From contig NZ_CP015423.1 of the NCBI RefSeq assembly GCF_001719045.1, positions 1,882,001 to 1,946,000 of the forward strand: a stretch of DNA of 64,000 nucleotides. Direction: 5' to 3'. Made by a program: the position numbers and the translations under genes. The number at the start of each line of letters is the position of its first letter. Within the stretch, counting starts at the first letter, position 1. Origin of the DNA: Paenibacillus polymyxa. GTDB taxonomy: Bacteria; Bacillota; Bacilli; Paenibacillales; Paenibacillaceae. Below the pieces are notes generated by a model. It was not told where the DNA came from and made no database searches. It was given only the letters and a program-made list of their open reading frames with translations. Positions 1-9,215 of this stretch are shown here, piece by piece.

Positions 1-1
1 T

Positions 2-1732
2 CTCTATCTAACCGTACAACTACTGGAGTATGGCCGTCCGCTTGTACTTGGCTTAAACATGACTGACGTAGCCGATGCCACGGGTCTTCGTGTAAACAAG
101 GAATTGTTAGCCGATCAATTGAACGTTCCCATCATTCCTATGGTGGCGCGTACAGGCAGTGGAAGTAAGCAAATGCTCGCTTCTCTTCGGGAGGTAAGAC
201 GTACATCCAATGCTTTTCAATTGGACTACGGCCCTGCCGTTGAAGCTGCTATTACCGATATTTGCAACTTGCTGCCAAATGCACCTGTGCCGCAACTGCG
301 GTGGGCCGCACTGCAATGTCTGGAAGGCAATCCTGTCGTCATGGAATGGATGACGAATGAGGTACAGCGTGAACAAGTAACTGCACGCATCCACCGTTGC
401 GAGGAAGAACTTCTCGGTGAAGGCCATGCCATCACCCCTGCTCAGCATATTCGTTCTGTACGAACAGCATGGATTGCTGATCTGTGCACCAAGGCACTCG
501 ACACCTCCAAACTCAGACCGCACAGCCTGACGGATAGGCTGGATGCACTATTAACTCACCGGTATCTGGGGATTCCGATCTTTTTGCTGCTGATGTACGC
601 TACCTTCAAGTTCACCTTCGATTGGGCGGGGACGATCCTTTCAGATATGCTGGATGGATTTTTTTCAGGGACACTCAGCACTTGGATTTCTGAGTTACTC
701 GTTCACTTGAACGCGTCTGCTTTTACGCAAAGTCTAGTCGTGGACGGCATCGTGGCTGGAGTCGGGGGTGTGCTTGTATTTCTGCCTCAAATTGCTATTT
801 TATTTCTGATAATTTCAGTGATCGAAGACTCTGGTTATATGGCACGGGTCACGATACTCATGGATCGCCTGATGCAAGCCGTTGGCTTGAACGGGAAAAG
901 CTTCATTCCCTTCATCATCGGATTTGGCTGCAATGTCCCTGCGATTATGGCGGCACGCACCATTGAACAGCCCAGAGAACGTCTCATTACCACGTTGCTG
1001 GTGCCCTTTATGTCGTGTTCAGCCCGCCTGCCGGTATATGCGTTGTTTGCGGGTGTGTTTTTCCCAACACATGCGGCAAGCATTATCATGCTGATGTATG
1101 TGTTAGGAATCATCGTTTCACTTATACTTGCCAAAATTTTTTCCAAAGTATCCATTTTGTCGGGTGAGCCCTCCCTCTTCATCGTGGAACTTCCTCCCTA
1201 TCGAGTGCCGCAGGCTCTTACACTATTCCGCAGCACATGGGAGAAGGTCAAAGGCTTCGTCCGTAAAGCCGGAACCATTATTCTTGCAGGTTCCGTTGGC
1301 ATCTGGCTCTTGTCCAATTTCGGTCCGCAGGGCTTCGGGGCAGAAATGAATGACAGCCTGCTTGCCACCGTTGGGGGTTGGTTCGCTCCATTACTGGCCC
1401 CTCTCGGTTTTGGCACCTGGCAAGCAGGAGCTTCCCTGCTCACAGGCTTTATGGCCAAGGAAGTTGTCGTATCAACGATGAATATTATTTACCACGTTCC
1501 CGATATGCAGGGACTTGAACTACAAGTCAGACAGGCCTTTACACCGCTTGCCTCTTTTAGCTTTATGGTGTTCATTCTGCTGTATGTTCCGTGTCTGGCT
1601 ACAGTAGCGGTCATTCGAAAAGAAACCCTTTCGTGGCGTTGGACCGCATTTTCTGTGATCTATCCTTTGACCGTCGCATATATCATCGCCGTTTTGATCT
1701 ATCAATGTGGCAGATTATTAGGTTGGGGTTAA
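2..1732 (+). CDS. feoB: Ferrous iron transporter FeoB, 3' part (5' end outside window)
   Basis: FeoB is the GTPase-coupled inner-membrane Fe(II) importer. The frame is already open at nucleotide 2 and 19 codons precede the first ATG at 59. They read as the end of the G domain, with the G4 motif NMTD at fragment residues 19-22, so the ATG is internal and the true start lies upstream. After the G and helical domains come two Gate repeats (GFGCNVPAIMAAR near nt 920-960, then FMSCSARLPVYALF) and further membrane helices to the C-terminus. The 576 residues seen fit a family length of about 650-700, so only the P-loop end is missing. A Cys-rich FeoB partner follows 36 nt downstream, the usual Firmicutes arrangement. 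Confidence 0.96.
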   Translation, partial: LYLTVQLLEYGRPLVLGLNMTDVADATGLRVNKELLADQLNVPIIPMVARTGSGSKQMLASLREVRRTSNAFQLDYGPAVEAAITDICNLLPNAPVPQLRWAALQCLEGNPVVMEWMTNEVQREQVTARIHRCEEELLGEGHAITPAQHIRSVRTAWIADLCTKALDTSKLRPHSLTDRLDALLTHRYLGIPIFLLLMYATFKFTFDWAGTILSDMLDGFFSGTLSTWISELLVHLNASAFTQSLVVDGIVAGVGGVLVFLPQIAILFLIISVIEDSGYMARVTILMDRLMQAVGLNGKSFIPFIIGFGCNVPAIMAARTIEQPRERLITTLLVPFMSCSARLPVYALFAGVFFPTHAASIIMLMYVLGIIVSLILAKIFSKVSILSGEPSLFIVELPPYRVPQALTLFRSTWEKVKGFVRKAGTIILAGSVGIWLLSNFGPQGFGAEMNDSLLATVGGWFAPLLAPLGFGTWQAGASLLTGFMAKEVVVSTMNIIYHVPDMQGLELQVRQAFTPLASFSFMVFILLYVPCLATVAVIRKETLSWRWTAFSVIYPLTVAYIIAVLIYQCGRLLGWG

Positions 1733-1768
1733 GTCAGGCCCTATAGTAAATAAAAGGAAGTGAATTCC

Positions 1769-1945
1769 ATGATCAATATCATGATTTTATTGGCGATCCT
1801 CGGTTATAGTGCATGGGTGCTGGTACGATTTTTGCGAAAAAGCCGTCAAGGCGCCTGTGCGGGGTGTTCGTCGAGCAAGTCATGTCCTGGCTGTGCCGTA
1901 AGTTCTATGAATGAAGATCATGCGAAAATCAAGAAAAGTATTTAA
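1769..1945 (+). CDS. FeoB-associated Cys-rich membrane protein
   Basis: A 58-residue protein with one N-terminal membrane helix (about residues 2-20), a basic stretch (RFLRKSRQ) and a Cys cluster spelled CAGCSSSKSCPGC. This is the pattern of the small FeoB-associated Cys-rich family found downstream of feoB in Firmicutes. Its exact role is not settled; a part in Fe(II) handling at the transporter is inferred. A GTG at 1760 would add three residues, but the ATG at 1769 sits 8 nt after an AAGGAAG ribosome site, so I chose it. It is probably co-transcribed with feoB. Confidence 0.88.
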   Translation: MINIMILLAILGYSAWVLVRFLRKSRQGACAGCSSSKSCPGCAVSSMNEDHAKIKKSI

Positions 1946-1964
1946 TTCATGCTCATCATCACAT

Positions 1965-2012
1965 GAAAAAAGCGGTTCCGGGGGTTCTTCCACCCGAAGC
2001 CGCTTCTTATTT
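1965..2012. terminator. Terminator shared by the feo and xylAB transcripts
   Basis: An imperfect 13-bp stem (1970-1982 with 1993-2005, arms AAGCGGTTCCGGG and CCCGAAGCCGCTT) lies between the convergent feo and xylB genes. A-rich sequence on one side and T-rich sequence on the other suit termination in both directions. Confidence 0.7.
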
Positions 2013-2032
2013 ACACTTAAAGCTCACCGTAT

Positions 2033-3556
2033 TCAGCGATATACTGCCAAATGCTCACTTAGCTCACGCGTGTGCAAGTAAACTTCACGGTACAGCTCGT
2101 ATAGGCCTTCATACTGTGCCACACGTTCCGGGTTCGGGGAATATCTCGCTGCTTCACGCAGAAAAGCTTCAGCGCACGCTTGCAGAGATTCAAACCAGCC
2201 GCTACCATAAGCAGCCAGCATGGCCGCCCCCAAGGCAGGCCCCTGCTCGCTTTCCAGCTTGATGATATCCGCGTTAAAAATATCTGCCTGCATTTGCAGC
2301 CATGCCTCATTACGCGCACCGCCGCCGATGGAAATCACTTCATTCACCGTTTTGCCCGTTCCTCTGAGAATATCAATGGATTCCTTGAGCGAAAACGTAA
2401 TTCCCTCCAGCACCGCTCGTGTAAAATGAGCAAGCTTATGCCCCGCATCCATCCCGATAAAGCTTCCTCGAATGGTTGCATCTGGATGAGGTGTACGTTC
2501 GCCGACGATATAAGGCGTGAACAGCAGCCCTTGGCTGCCCGGCTCAATAGAGTTCACATCTGCCAACAGTGCATCAAAAGAATGCTCTGGTGCAAAGGTA
2601 TCCTTAAACCAGGTCAAGCTGTATCCGGCCGCGAGCGTAACCCCCATAATATAATAAGCATCCTGCTCACTATGATTAAAAAAATGCGCCCGCCCCTGCA
2701 CATCAATATCCTTGCGTTCCTCATAGGAAAGTACAACCCCTGAGGTGCCGATGCTGCACAGGGTGCGGCCTTCGCTCAAAATGCCAGCGCCAATCGCGCC
2801 ACATGCATTGTCCGCACCACCTGCAAAGACCTTCGTTTCAGGCGAAAGTCCGCTCTGCTCCGCAATCTCCGGTAACAGTGTACCCGTCTGATCAAAGGAT
2901 TCCACCAGCGGCGGGAACAGCGACAACGGTAGGTCAAACGCGGCAGCAATCTCTTCGCTCCACTGCTTGTTCGCAATATCCAGCAGCAGCGTGCCCGCCG
3001 CATCCGAATACTCCGTCGCCAGCTCTCCTGTCAGACAGTAGCGCACATAATCCTTGGGCAGCATAAAATGTGCCGCACGGGCCAGCACATCTGGCTCATG
3101 CTCCTGCACCCACAGCAGCTTGGGTAGCGTGAAGCCTTCCAGCGCGCGATTACGTGCGATGTTCAGCAGTTCCGATCCGAGCTTTTCTTCAATACGACGG
3201 CATTGTGCTGTTGTACGCGTGTCATTCCACAGAATAGCCGGACGAAGCACTTGGCCTTCCTTGTCAGTCAGCACAAGCCCATGCATCTGTCCCGAAAAGC
3301 TAATACCGTCTACGGCATCTGTGCCGCCGATTCCGGCCTTCTCCGCAAGCTGTTTCAGTGATGCTAACGTGCCACTGACCCAGTCCTCAGGGTGCTGTTC
3401 ACTATGCCCTGCCTTCGGCTGATGGAGCGGATAAGACTGAGAGGTTTCATAAGCCACCTGCCCCTTGCGGTTAACCAGCACCGTTTTGACCGCGCTGGTA
3501 CCCAAATCTACGCCAATGACATAGCGTTCCTGCTCCTGATTTAGCTTCTCCTGCAT
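2033..3556 (-). CDS. xylB: Xylulokinase XylB
   Basis: An FGGY-family sugar kinase that phosphorylates D-xylulose to xylulose 5-phosphate, the second step of xylose catabolism. The N-terminal phosphate-binding loop reads GVDLGTSAVKTVLV, and the C-terminal ATP-binding part has GGGARNEAWLQMQADIF and GPALGAAMLAA. The frame extends to 3598, but the ATG at 3556 follows GGAGG by a normal spacer, giving 507 residues, close to the family norm. It lies 57 nt behind xylA on the same strand, so the two form an operon ending at the hairpin near 1965-2012. Confidence 0.95.
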   Translation of the reverse strand: MQEKLNQEQERYVIGVDLGTSAVKTVLVNRKGQVAYETSQSYPLHQPKAGHSEQHPEDWVSGTLASLKQLAEKAGIGGTDAVDGISFSGQMHGLVLTDKEGQVLRPAILWNDTRTTAQCRRIEEKLGSELLNIARNRALEGFTLPKLLWVQEHEPDVLARAAHFMLPKDYVRYCLTGELATEYSDAAGTLLLDIANKQWSEEIAAAFDLPLSLFPPLVESFDQTGTLLPEIAEQSGLSPETKVFAGGADNACGAIGAGILSEGRTLCSIGTSGVVLSYEERKDIDVQGRAHFFNHSEQDAYYIMGVTLAAGYSLTWFKDTFAPEHSFDALLADVNSIEPGSQGLLFTPYIVGERTPHPDATIRGSFIGMDAGHKLAHFTRAVLEGITFSLKESIDILRGTGKTVNEVISIGGGARNEAWLQMQADIFNADIIKLESEQGPALGAAMLAAYGSGWFESLQACAEAFLREAARYSPNPERVAQYEGLYELYREVYLHTRELSEHLAVYR

Positions 3557-3613
3557 TGGAGTTCCTCCTTCCTTGTCATCGTGCAGCCGTTGTTTCATAT
3601 ATAAGTCCTGGTA

Positions 3614-4930
3614 TTAGTCAGCCAAAATGTATTGATTTAATGTTGCTTTCAGATATTCCTGACGACCGGATACGTTTTTACGTGGTGCTTCGTTCGCCAG
3701 AGCATATTCAGCCAGAGAAGCAAGCGTTGCTTTTCCAGATACGATGTCTGCTCCAATACCTTCCTTAAAGCTGCTGTAGCGCTTCTCAATAAAGTCTTCA
3801 AACACACGATCCTCGATCAGTTTGGCAGCTACCTTCAACCCCTTCGCATACGTATCCATACCTGCGATGTGCGCAAGGAACAAGTCTTCCGGCTCAAATG
3901 ATGCTCTGCGCACCTTGGCATCAAAGTTGATACCGCCACGGCCCAAGCCTTCATTTTGCAGCACTTCATACATGGTTAGTGTGGCATCATACAGATCAAC
4001 CGGGAATTCGTCCGTATCCCAGCCCAGCAGCAAATCTCCCTGATTTGCATCCAGTGATCCCAGCATGCCGTTAATCCGTGCTACACGTACTTCATGATCA
4101 AAAGTATGACCCGCCAAAGTTGCATGATTAGCTTCAAGATTAAGCTTGAAATGCTGATCCAGATCATATTTTTGCAGGAAGGCAATCGTCGTCGCCGCAT
4201 CAAAATCATACTGATGCTTCGTTGGCTCCTTCGGTTTTGGCTCAATCAGGAACTGGGCGTCAAAGCCAATTTCACGCGCATAGTCTACGGCCATATGGAA
4301 CATACGTCCCAAATTGTCCTGCTCCAGCTTCAAATCCGTGTTCAGCAGTGTTTCGTAGCCTTCACGCCCTCCCCAGAAAACATAGTTATCTGCGCCCAGA
4401 CGTTTGCCCACTTCCAGTCCTTTTTTAATCTGAGCAGCTGCGTGTGCGTATACATCTGCATTGCAAGTCGAAGCAGCCCCATGCAAATAACGTGGATGGC
4501 TAAACATGTTTGCCGTGTTCCACAGCAGTTTTTTCCCTGTAGCTTTCATATGTTCCTCAATTAGATCCACGATGGTATCCAGATTGCTGTAAAATTCCTT
4601 CAATGACGCGCCTTCTGGTGCAATATCCACATCATGGAAAGCAAAATAAGGTAAATTCAGCTTATCTAGCAGCTCAAAGGCAGCCTCCACACGTGCCTTC
4701 GCCAAATCCAGCCCGGTAAACTTGGACCATGGACGTTCCGCTGTTTCTACACCAAAAGGATCGGAGCCGCCTGCAACCAGTGTATGCCAATAGGCCATGC
4801 TAAAACGCAAATGCTCCTCCATCGTTTTTCCCGCTACAATTTCCTGTGGATTATAAAATTTGAACGCAAAAGGATTGTCGGATTGCTTGCCCTCAAAGTT
4901 AATTTTAGAAACCTGTTCGAAATAAGCCAT
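3614..4930 (-). CDS. xylA: Xylose isomerase XylA
   Basis: Converts D-xylose to D-xylulose. The 438-residue product is a class II xylose isomerase. The active-site His and Asp lie in FAFHDVDI (H99, D102), the metal-binding Glu/Lys stretch is [10 protein letters not shown], and later metal ligands lie in LGWDTDEFP and NFDAKVRR. An AAGGAGG ribosome site sits 8 nt before the ATG at 4930. The gene leads the xylAB operon and is divergent from xylR. Its promoter, a cre-like box and a candidate XylR site are annotated separately. Confidence 0.97.
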   Translation of the reverse strand: MAYFEQVSKINFEGKQSDNPFAFKFYNPQEIVAGKTMEEHLRFSMAYWHTLVAGGSDPFGVETAERPWSKFTGLDLAKARVEAAFELLDKLNLPYFAFHDVDIAPEGASLKEFYSNLDTIVDLIEEHMKATGKKLLWNTANMFSHPRYLHGAASTCNADVYAHAAAQIKKGLEVGKRLGADNYVFWGGREGYETLLNTDLKLEQDNLGRMFHMAVDYAREIGFDAQFLIEPKPKEPTKHQYDFDAATTIAFLQKYDLDQHFKLNLEANHATLAGHTFDHEVRVARINGMLGSLDANQGDLLLGWDTDEFPVDLYDATLTMYEVLQNEGLGRGGINFDAKVRRASFEPEDLFLAHIAGMDTYAKGLKVAAKLIEDRVFEDFIEKRYSSFKEGIGADIVSGKATLASLAEYALANEAPRKNVSGRQEYLKATLNQYILAD

Positions 4931-4948
4931 TATAAGTTCCTCCTTTGT

Positions 4949-4962
4949 AGTAAACGTTTACA
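4949..4962 (-). promoter_or_regulatory. cre-like catabolite repression site of xylA
   Basis: On the minus strand TGTAAACGTTTACT matches the CcpA cre consensus TGWAANCGNTNWCA at 13 of 14 positions. Its core GTAAACGTTTAC is a perfect 12-bp palindrome. It lies just downstream of the predicted xylA start point and upstream of the ribosome site, where bound CcpA would block transcription. Confidence 0.75.
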
Positions 4963-4968
4963 AAAATG

Positions 4969-4997
4969 ATTCTAGCACAGCCAAAAGACTTTGTCTA
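4969..4997 (-). promoter_or_regulatory. xylA promoter
   Basis: On the minus strand TAGACA (4997-4992) and TAGAAT (4974-4969) are 17 nt apart, a good SigA-type promoter. It reads towards xylA and ends just before the cre-like box. Confidence 0.65.
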
Positions 4998-5001
4998 TTG
5001 C

Positions 5002-5030
5002 TTAAACTAAGTTTGTTTTTATGATATAAT
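5002..5030 (+). promoter_or_regulatory. xylR promoter with candidate XylR operator
   Basis: TATAAT at 5025-5030 serves xylR, with a weak -35 (TTAAAC, 5002-5007). The small dyad AAACT-A-AGTTT (5004-5014), followed by GTTT, resembles one half of the Bacillus xyl operator core AGTTTGTTT; the mirrored half is not present. It lies between the divergent promoters, the expected place for XylR to act on both. Confidence 0.5.
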
Positions 5031-5064
5031 ATTAGGAATTACACCAACAGGAAGTGAATTAACC

Positions 5065-6237
5065 ATGAATGTCACTGGCGATCAGGCGCTTGTCAAAAAG
5101 CTAAATAAATCGATTGTGCTGGAGCGTATTCGCCTTCATGCTCCGCTATCCCGGGCACAGTTATCCAGTCAAACTGGATTAAACAAGGCTACCGTTTCCA
5201 ATCTGGTGGCAGAGCTCATCACCGATGGACTTGTATATGAGACGGGATTAGGGGAATCCAGCGGCGGGCGTAAGCCTTTAATGCTGCTGTTCAACAGCCG
5301 TGCAGGCTTTGTACTCGGTATTGAGGTGAGCGTACAGTACATCAAGGGCGCTCTGACCGATCTGGCAGGTACCATTGAAACTGAGCTTGCCCTTTCCCTA
5401 ACTCAGCATGATCCCGCCTTTGTTATGGAACAGATTCGAAAGCTCGTTCAGGAGCTCATGCAGGCCACTCCTCCCTCCCCTCACGGTATTGTCGGCATTG
5501 GGCTGGGGGTGCCGGGTATGGTGGATGAAACCGGAACCGTTTTGTTCGCACCCAATCTGGGCTGGGAAGAGGTTCCGCTGCGGCAGCAACTTGAGGCCGA
5601 GCTAGGTCTGCCCGTCGTAGTGGATAACGAAGCTAACGTCGGCGCACAGGGCGAGTTGTACTATGGGATGGACGGCGATCACCGACAGCAGGTGCGGGAT
5701 CTGGTTTACATCAGTGCAGGGTCCGGGATCGGAGCCGGGATTATCATTGATGGCAAACCGTATCAAGGAGCTTGGGGGTACGCCGGAGAAACGGGTCATA
5801 TGACCATTGATTGGAACGGACGGCTCTGCTCCTGTGGTAGTCGTGGCTGCTGGGAGTTATATGCGTCGGAGAAGGCGTATTCAGCATCCACATTGAAACT
5901 TCCTGCACATAATACAGCGGAATTACTGCCATTTGCTCAGCAAGGTGAAGCTAGTACATTAAGCGTACTTGATGATATTGGGCGATATTTGGGTGTGGGT
6001 ATTACCAACATTGTGAACAGCCTTAACCCCGGGATGCTTATCATCGGCGGTCCACTGGCGGAAGCCAGACCTTGGTTGGAACAAAGCATGCGTGATGTGA
6101 TTGACGAACGTGCCCTGCCCTATCACCGTCGGCAACTACAGATTCGTTTCTCCACGCTTGGCAGCCGTTCGACGATGCTAGGTGCCGCCTATGCAGCGAC
6201 AGCTCCTTTTCTGGGGCGAGTACGCGTGTCTTTATAA
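5065..6237 (+). CDS. xylR: Xylose operon repressor XylR (ROK family)
   Basis: A 390-residue ROK-family repressor. The N-terminal winged helix spans about residues 15-65 (LSRAQLSSQTGLNKATVSNL), followed by a sugar-kinase-like sensor domain. It contains the ROK zinc motif as CSCGSRGCWE and the glycine-rich phosphate loops typical of the fold. Divergence from xylAB makes it their repressor, released by xylose, as in Bacillus. AGGAAG lies about 10 nt before the ATG at 5065. The XylR name rests on context as well as family, since other ROK regulators look alike. Confidence 0.93.
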   Translation: MNVTGDQALVKKLNKSIVLERIRLHAPLSRAQLSSQTGLNKATVSNLVAELITDGLVYETGLGESSGGRKPLMLLFNSRAGFVLGIEVSVQYIKGALTDLAGTIETELALSLTQHDPAFVMEQIRKLVQELMQATPPSPHGIVGIGLGVPGMVDETGTVLFAPNLGWEEVPLRQQLEAELGLPVVVDNEANVGAQGELYYGMDGDHRQQVRDLVYISAGSGIGAGIIIDGKPYQGAWGYAGETGHMTIDWNGRLCSCGSRGCWELYASEKAYSASTLKLPAHNTAELLPFAQQGEASTLSVLDDIGRYLGVGITNIVNSLNPGMLIIGGPLAEARPWLEQSMRDVIDERALPYHRRQLQIRFSTLGSRSTMLGAAYAATAPFLGRVRVSL

Positions 6238-6329
6238 GAAAAAAAACATACGGGAACACTTAGGTTCCTGTACGCCCACTTTTCTCGGAATTTTGCAAAA
6301 TCCTATAAAAAAGATTAGGGACTTATAAA

Positions 6330-6368
6330 AAGGCCCCCTCCGCAGTATGTAACTGCGATGGAGGCCTT
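6330..6368. terminator. Hairpin terminator between xylR and the glutaredoxin gene
   Basis: Arms at 6330-6346 and 6352-6368 form a long GC-rich stem with small mismatches (AAGGCC and GGCCTT at its foot). On the minus strand a T run follows, so it mainly ends the trxB-glutaredoxin transcript. Confidence 0.8.
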
Positions 6369-6418
6369 ATCTATACCCTATAACGATCCACAGGACCGTC
6401 GTCTGCTCTTAGGTTGGA

Positions 6419-6649
6419 TTAAGCGTTCAATACTTTTTCAAACTTGGTTTTGTTCATACCGGAAATACGTTCTTCTCCGATCAAAGTCAATGGAACGGCA
6501 CGAATGCCCATATCCCAAACCTCTTGTGCAAAAGCTTCATTGGTTTCAATGTTGCGTTCTTCGTACTCTACGCCTTTTTCACTCAAATAGCTTTTTACTT
6601 GACGGCAATGCGGGCAGTTTGTAGATGTGTATACTATTGCTTTTTCCAT
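6419..6649 (-). CDS. Glutaredoxin/NrdH-like thiol protein
   Basis: A 76-residue glutaredoxin-fold protein with the redox motif CPHC at residues 12-15 and the cis-Pro segment IRAVPLTLIG. A CPHC motif and this small size suit NrdH-like redoxins reduced by thioredoxin reductase instead of glutathione. This fits the position 58 nt downstream of trxB on the same strand. The frame opens at 6658, but the ATG at 6649 follows an AGGTGA ribosome site and was chosen. No ribonucleotide reductase gene is adjacent, so I do not name it nrdH. Confidence 0.88.
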   Translation of the reverse strand: MEKAIVYTSTNCPHCRQVKSYLSEKGVEYEERNIETNEAFAQEVWDMGIRAVPLTLIGEERISGMNKTKFEKVLNA

Positions 6650-6707
6650 GAATATCACCTCATCATTTATTTTGTTACAACATATTTATTCATATTTCCA
6701 AGGATCA

Positions 6708-7649
6708 TTACAGGGCCAGTGCGCTGTGCTCCAGGCTTTCAATGTACTTCTCGCTGTCCATAGCAGCCATGCAGCCACTACCTGCTGCGGTAATCGCTTG
6801 TCTGTAGCGAGTATCCTGTACGTCACCACAAGCGAATACGCCAGGCACGTTTGTTTCGGAAGTACCCGGATTTACGACGATATAACCGTTCGCATCCGTT
6901 GTAATTTGTCCCTCAAGGAAGCCTGTATTCGGATGATGACCAATCGCCACGAATACGCCGCTAACTGTAATGATTTCCTCTTCACCTGTTGCATTATTCA
7001 GTACTTTCAAGCCAGTGACTCCATTCTCGTCCGCAATCACTTCTACAGGAGTACGATTAAGCGCCCATTCAATTTTGTTGTTCGCACGAGCACGATCCTG
7101 CATAATTTTGGAGGCGCGCATTTCTTCACGACGATGTACCAATGTCACTTTGGAGGCAAATCGAGTCAGGAAATTGGCTTCTTCCAATGCAGAGTCTCCA
7201 CCGCCGATGACAACAATTTCTTTGCCACGGAAAAAGAAGCCGTCGCATGTTGCGCAAGTGCTTACACCACGTCCGATATTATCCTGTTCACCGGGAATAC
7301 CCAGATATTTGGCAGTCGCCCCTGTGGAAATAATCAGCGTATCGGTAACCAGTTCACCCAAACCCTCTACATCCAATGTAAATGGACGAGCCGTTGTGTC
7401 TACTTTGTTTACCCAGCCTGTGCGGAATTCAGCTCCAAAACGCTCCGCTTGCTTACGCATATTATCCATCAAATCGGGTCCCATGATTCCTTCAGGAAAA
7501 CCTGGGAAATTTTCGACTTCCGTAGTTGTAGTTAATTGTCCGCCTGGCTGTGGTCCTTCGATCACCAGTGGGCTCATGTTAGCGCGTGCCAGATAAATTG
7601 CAGCGGTCAAACCGGCAGGGCCGGTACCTATAATAATGGACTTGTACAT
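6708..7649 (-). CDS. trxB: Thioredoxin reductase TrxB
   Basis: An NADPH- and FAD-dependent flavoenzyme that reduces thioredoxin. The 313 residues have the FAD-binding GTGPAG near residue 8, the redox pair CATC at residues 132-135, the NADPH-binding [10 protein letters not shown], and the C-terminal FAD motif [16 protein letters not shown] precedes the ATG at 7649. The glutaredoxin-like gene follows on the same strand, so the pair probably forms a small thiol-redox operon ending at 6330-6368. A TATAAT at 7686-7681 on the minus strand may be its -10, but I see no convincing -35. Confidence 0.96.
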   Translation of the reverse strand: MYKSIIIGTGPAGLTAAIYLARANMSPLVIEGPQPGGQLTTTTEVENFPGFPEGIMGPDLMDNMRKQAERFGAEFRTGWVNKVDTTARPFTLDVEGLGELVTDTLIISTGATAKYLGIPGEQDNIGRGVSTCATCDGFFFRGKEIVVIGGGDSALEEANFLTRFASKVTLVHRREEMRASKIMQDRARANNKIEWALNRTPVEVIADENGVTGLKVLNNATGEEEIITVSGVFVAIGHHPNTGFLEGQITTDANGYIVVNPGTSETNVPGVFACGDVQDTRYRQAITAAGSGCMAAMDSEKYIESLEHSALAL

Positions 7650-7930
7650 ATCTTGGTTCCTCCTAAAATATCATAAGTATTATATAACGAGTTTTCAGCA
7701 CCGGGCGCTGGGCAGCTGCATATACTCTAAAAGTAATTCCACCAGAAGCTTATCCCAAAATGTGGACACCCGGATATTGCAAAAACGAATCACTTGTTTT
7801 GTAGCTTCTTATGACTTAGACTGATTCTAAATCCTAATTTCATTATGCTGAAATAGCTGTAAACAGTCAAATGAAGTTTTCATGAAGCGAAGTATAAAGA
7901 TAAATCAGGTATGGAGGGATTATCCCGATT
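7650..7930. other. Intergenic region between trxB and the ZIP transporter
   Basis: 281 nt between divergent genes. It must hold both promoters, yet only a TATAAT on the minus strand (7686-7681) stands out. I found no Zur, MntR or Fur consensus dyad and no convincing RNA structure. Confidence 0.6.
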
Positions 7931-8662
7931 ATGAATGACGTTTTTTTAGGTAGCTTTATTTCTGCCCTGTCCACTGGACTCGGCGCCGTGCCTATACTGT
8001 TTATGCGCAATATCACGCATCGGCTTCGCGATGTTCTGTTGGCTTATGCCGCAGGAATTATGACCTCTGCATCCGTGTATAACCTCATTCCCGAAGCAAT
8101 CCAGCATTCCAATTGGTTCGTGCTGACTGCGGGAATCCTGCTCGGCTGTCTCGTATTACTGGTGATGGAAATGTACATTCCCCATGCGGATTTGGAGGAC
8201 CCAGACTCCAAGACCTTTCAACTGGAGTCCAAATCTTTTCTCATTATCGCAGCTATTACATTGCACAATTTGCCAGAAGGACTCTCTGTTGGGGTCAGCT
8301 ATGCAAGTGAAACTCAAAATCTCGGCAATCTGATCGCCTTCTCTATCGGCCTGCAAAATGCCCCGGAAGGCTTTATCGTAGCGTTGTTCCTTGTGAATCA
8401 AAATATCGGCCGTTTCAAGGCCTTGGGCATTGCTACCCTCACCGGAGCCGTGGAAATCATTACGAGTCTGATCGGGTTTTATTTGAGCAGCTGGGTGAAC
8501 GGACTGGTACCTTACGGCCTTGCTTTTGCCGCCGGAGCCATGATGTTTATTGTCTACAAGGAATTGATTCCCGAGAGTCACGGGGATGGCAACCAGCGGA
8601 TCGCCACATTTTCTTTTATTCTCGGCTTAATTACGATGATTGGGCTAACCGAATGGCTATAG
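7931..8662 (+). CDS. ZIP-family divalent metal transporter
   Basis: A 243-residue integral membrane protein of the ZIP (ZupT/GufA-like) family, which carries Zn(II), Fe(II) or Mn(II) into the cytoplasm. The two metal-binding helices are clear: LHNLPEGLSVGVSY in the fourth and LQNAPEGFIVALFL in the fifth. The N-terminal segment GLGAVPILFM and the C-terminal FVYKELIPESHGDG-like stretch also fit. About eight membrane helices are visible. GGAGGG lies about 12 nt before the ATG. Substrate cannot be told from sequence. The gene ends at a strong hairpin and has no partner. Confidence 0.92.
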   Translation: MNDVFLGSFISALSTGLGAVPILFMRNITHRLRDVLLAYAAGIMTSASVYNLIPEAIQHSNWFVLTAGILLGCLVLLVMEMYIPHADLEDPDSKTFQLESKSFLIIAAITLHNLPEGLSVGVSYASETQNLGNLIAFSIGLQNAPEGFIVALFLVNQNIGRFKALGIATLTGAVEIITSLIGFYLSSWVNGLVPYGLAFAAGAMMFIVYKELIPESHGDGNQRIATFSFILGLITMIGLTEWL

Positions 8663-8673
8663 CCGAGCAACAC

Positions 8674-8722
8674 AAAAAGGCTGCCGTCTGCCTGTAATCC
8701 AGACAGATAAGCAGCCTTTTTA
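8674..8722. terminator. Bidirectional terminator after the ZIP gene
   Basis: The arms AAAAAGGCTGC (8674-8684) and GCAGCCTTTTT (8711-8721) pair perfectly, with an inner GTCTG/CAGAC stem. It serves the ZIP gene on the plus strand and the small membrane protein gene on the minus strand. Confidence 0.88.
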
Positions 8723-8743
8723 GTATGTTCACATGGAGATACC

Positions 8744-9205
8744 TCATTTTTTTTGGTTCATGGAGCGCAGTGCTTCACGATACTGCTCGTCCTCACTTTT
8801 GTGAGTTTCCTTCTCTCCATTGGATATTTGGGAACGTCCATCCTTTTCTTCGTCCTTCCTGGCAAAACCACGTAAAGCCGCACGATAATCCTGATCTCCG
8901 TAAGCATCTTTGATATTCTCTCGATCCTTTTCTACCTTCTTATCCGTCTGGATATCAGGCACCTTGTGTTGTTCCTCCGCATAATGTTCTTCGAAGTCGA
9001 TATCCTTATGCGGCATCTCTCGCGTAGAATCTATCCTTTCACGTGCCTCGGGTTCCACCTGTACAGGATAAGGACGTTTGCTTCTTTGCCGTGACTCCTC
9101 TTCCGTGGGGCGAGTTTTGGGAGAGGATTTGCGCGTCATCTTTGTATTAAATACCAGCAAAAAAATAAAGGCAACCGCAGCTACTACGATAAAAGCAATG
9201 GTCAT
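8744..9205 (-). CDS. Hypothetical single-pass membrane protein with charged repeat tail
   Basis: Not recognised. The 153 residues start with a membrane helix (about residues 3-20, TIAFIVVAAVAFIFLLVF) and continue as a very hydrophilic, probably disordered cytoplasmic tail rich in Glu, Lys, Arg and Asp. A short motif occurs twice near the end: DQDYRAALRGFARK and DEQYREALRSMNQKK. The gene lies 10 nt downstream of the flavodoxin-like gene on the same strand, so the two are probably co-transcribed, ending at the hairpin 8674-8722. No enzymatic motif is visible. Confidence 0.75.
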   Translation of the reverse strand: MTIAFIVVAAVAFIFLLVFNTKMTRKSSPKTRPTEEESRQRSKRPYPVQVEPEARERIDSTREMPHKDIDFEEHYAEEQHKVPDIQTDKKVEKDRENIKDAYGDQDYRAALRGFARKDEEKDGRSQISNGEKETHKSEDEQYREALRSMNQKK

Positions 9206-9215
9206 CGGTAGCCTC

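Noticed and set aside
2033..3598. xylB starting at 3598
   Set aside because: The ATG at 3556 has a strong ribosome site at normal spacing and fits the kinase family N-terminus.
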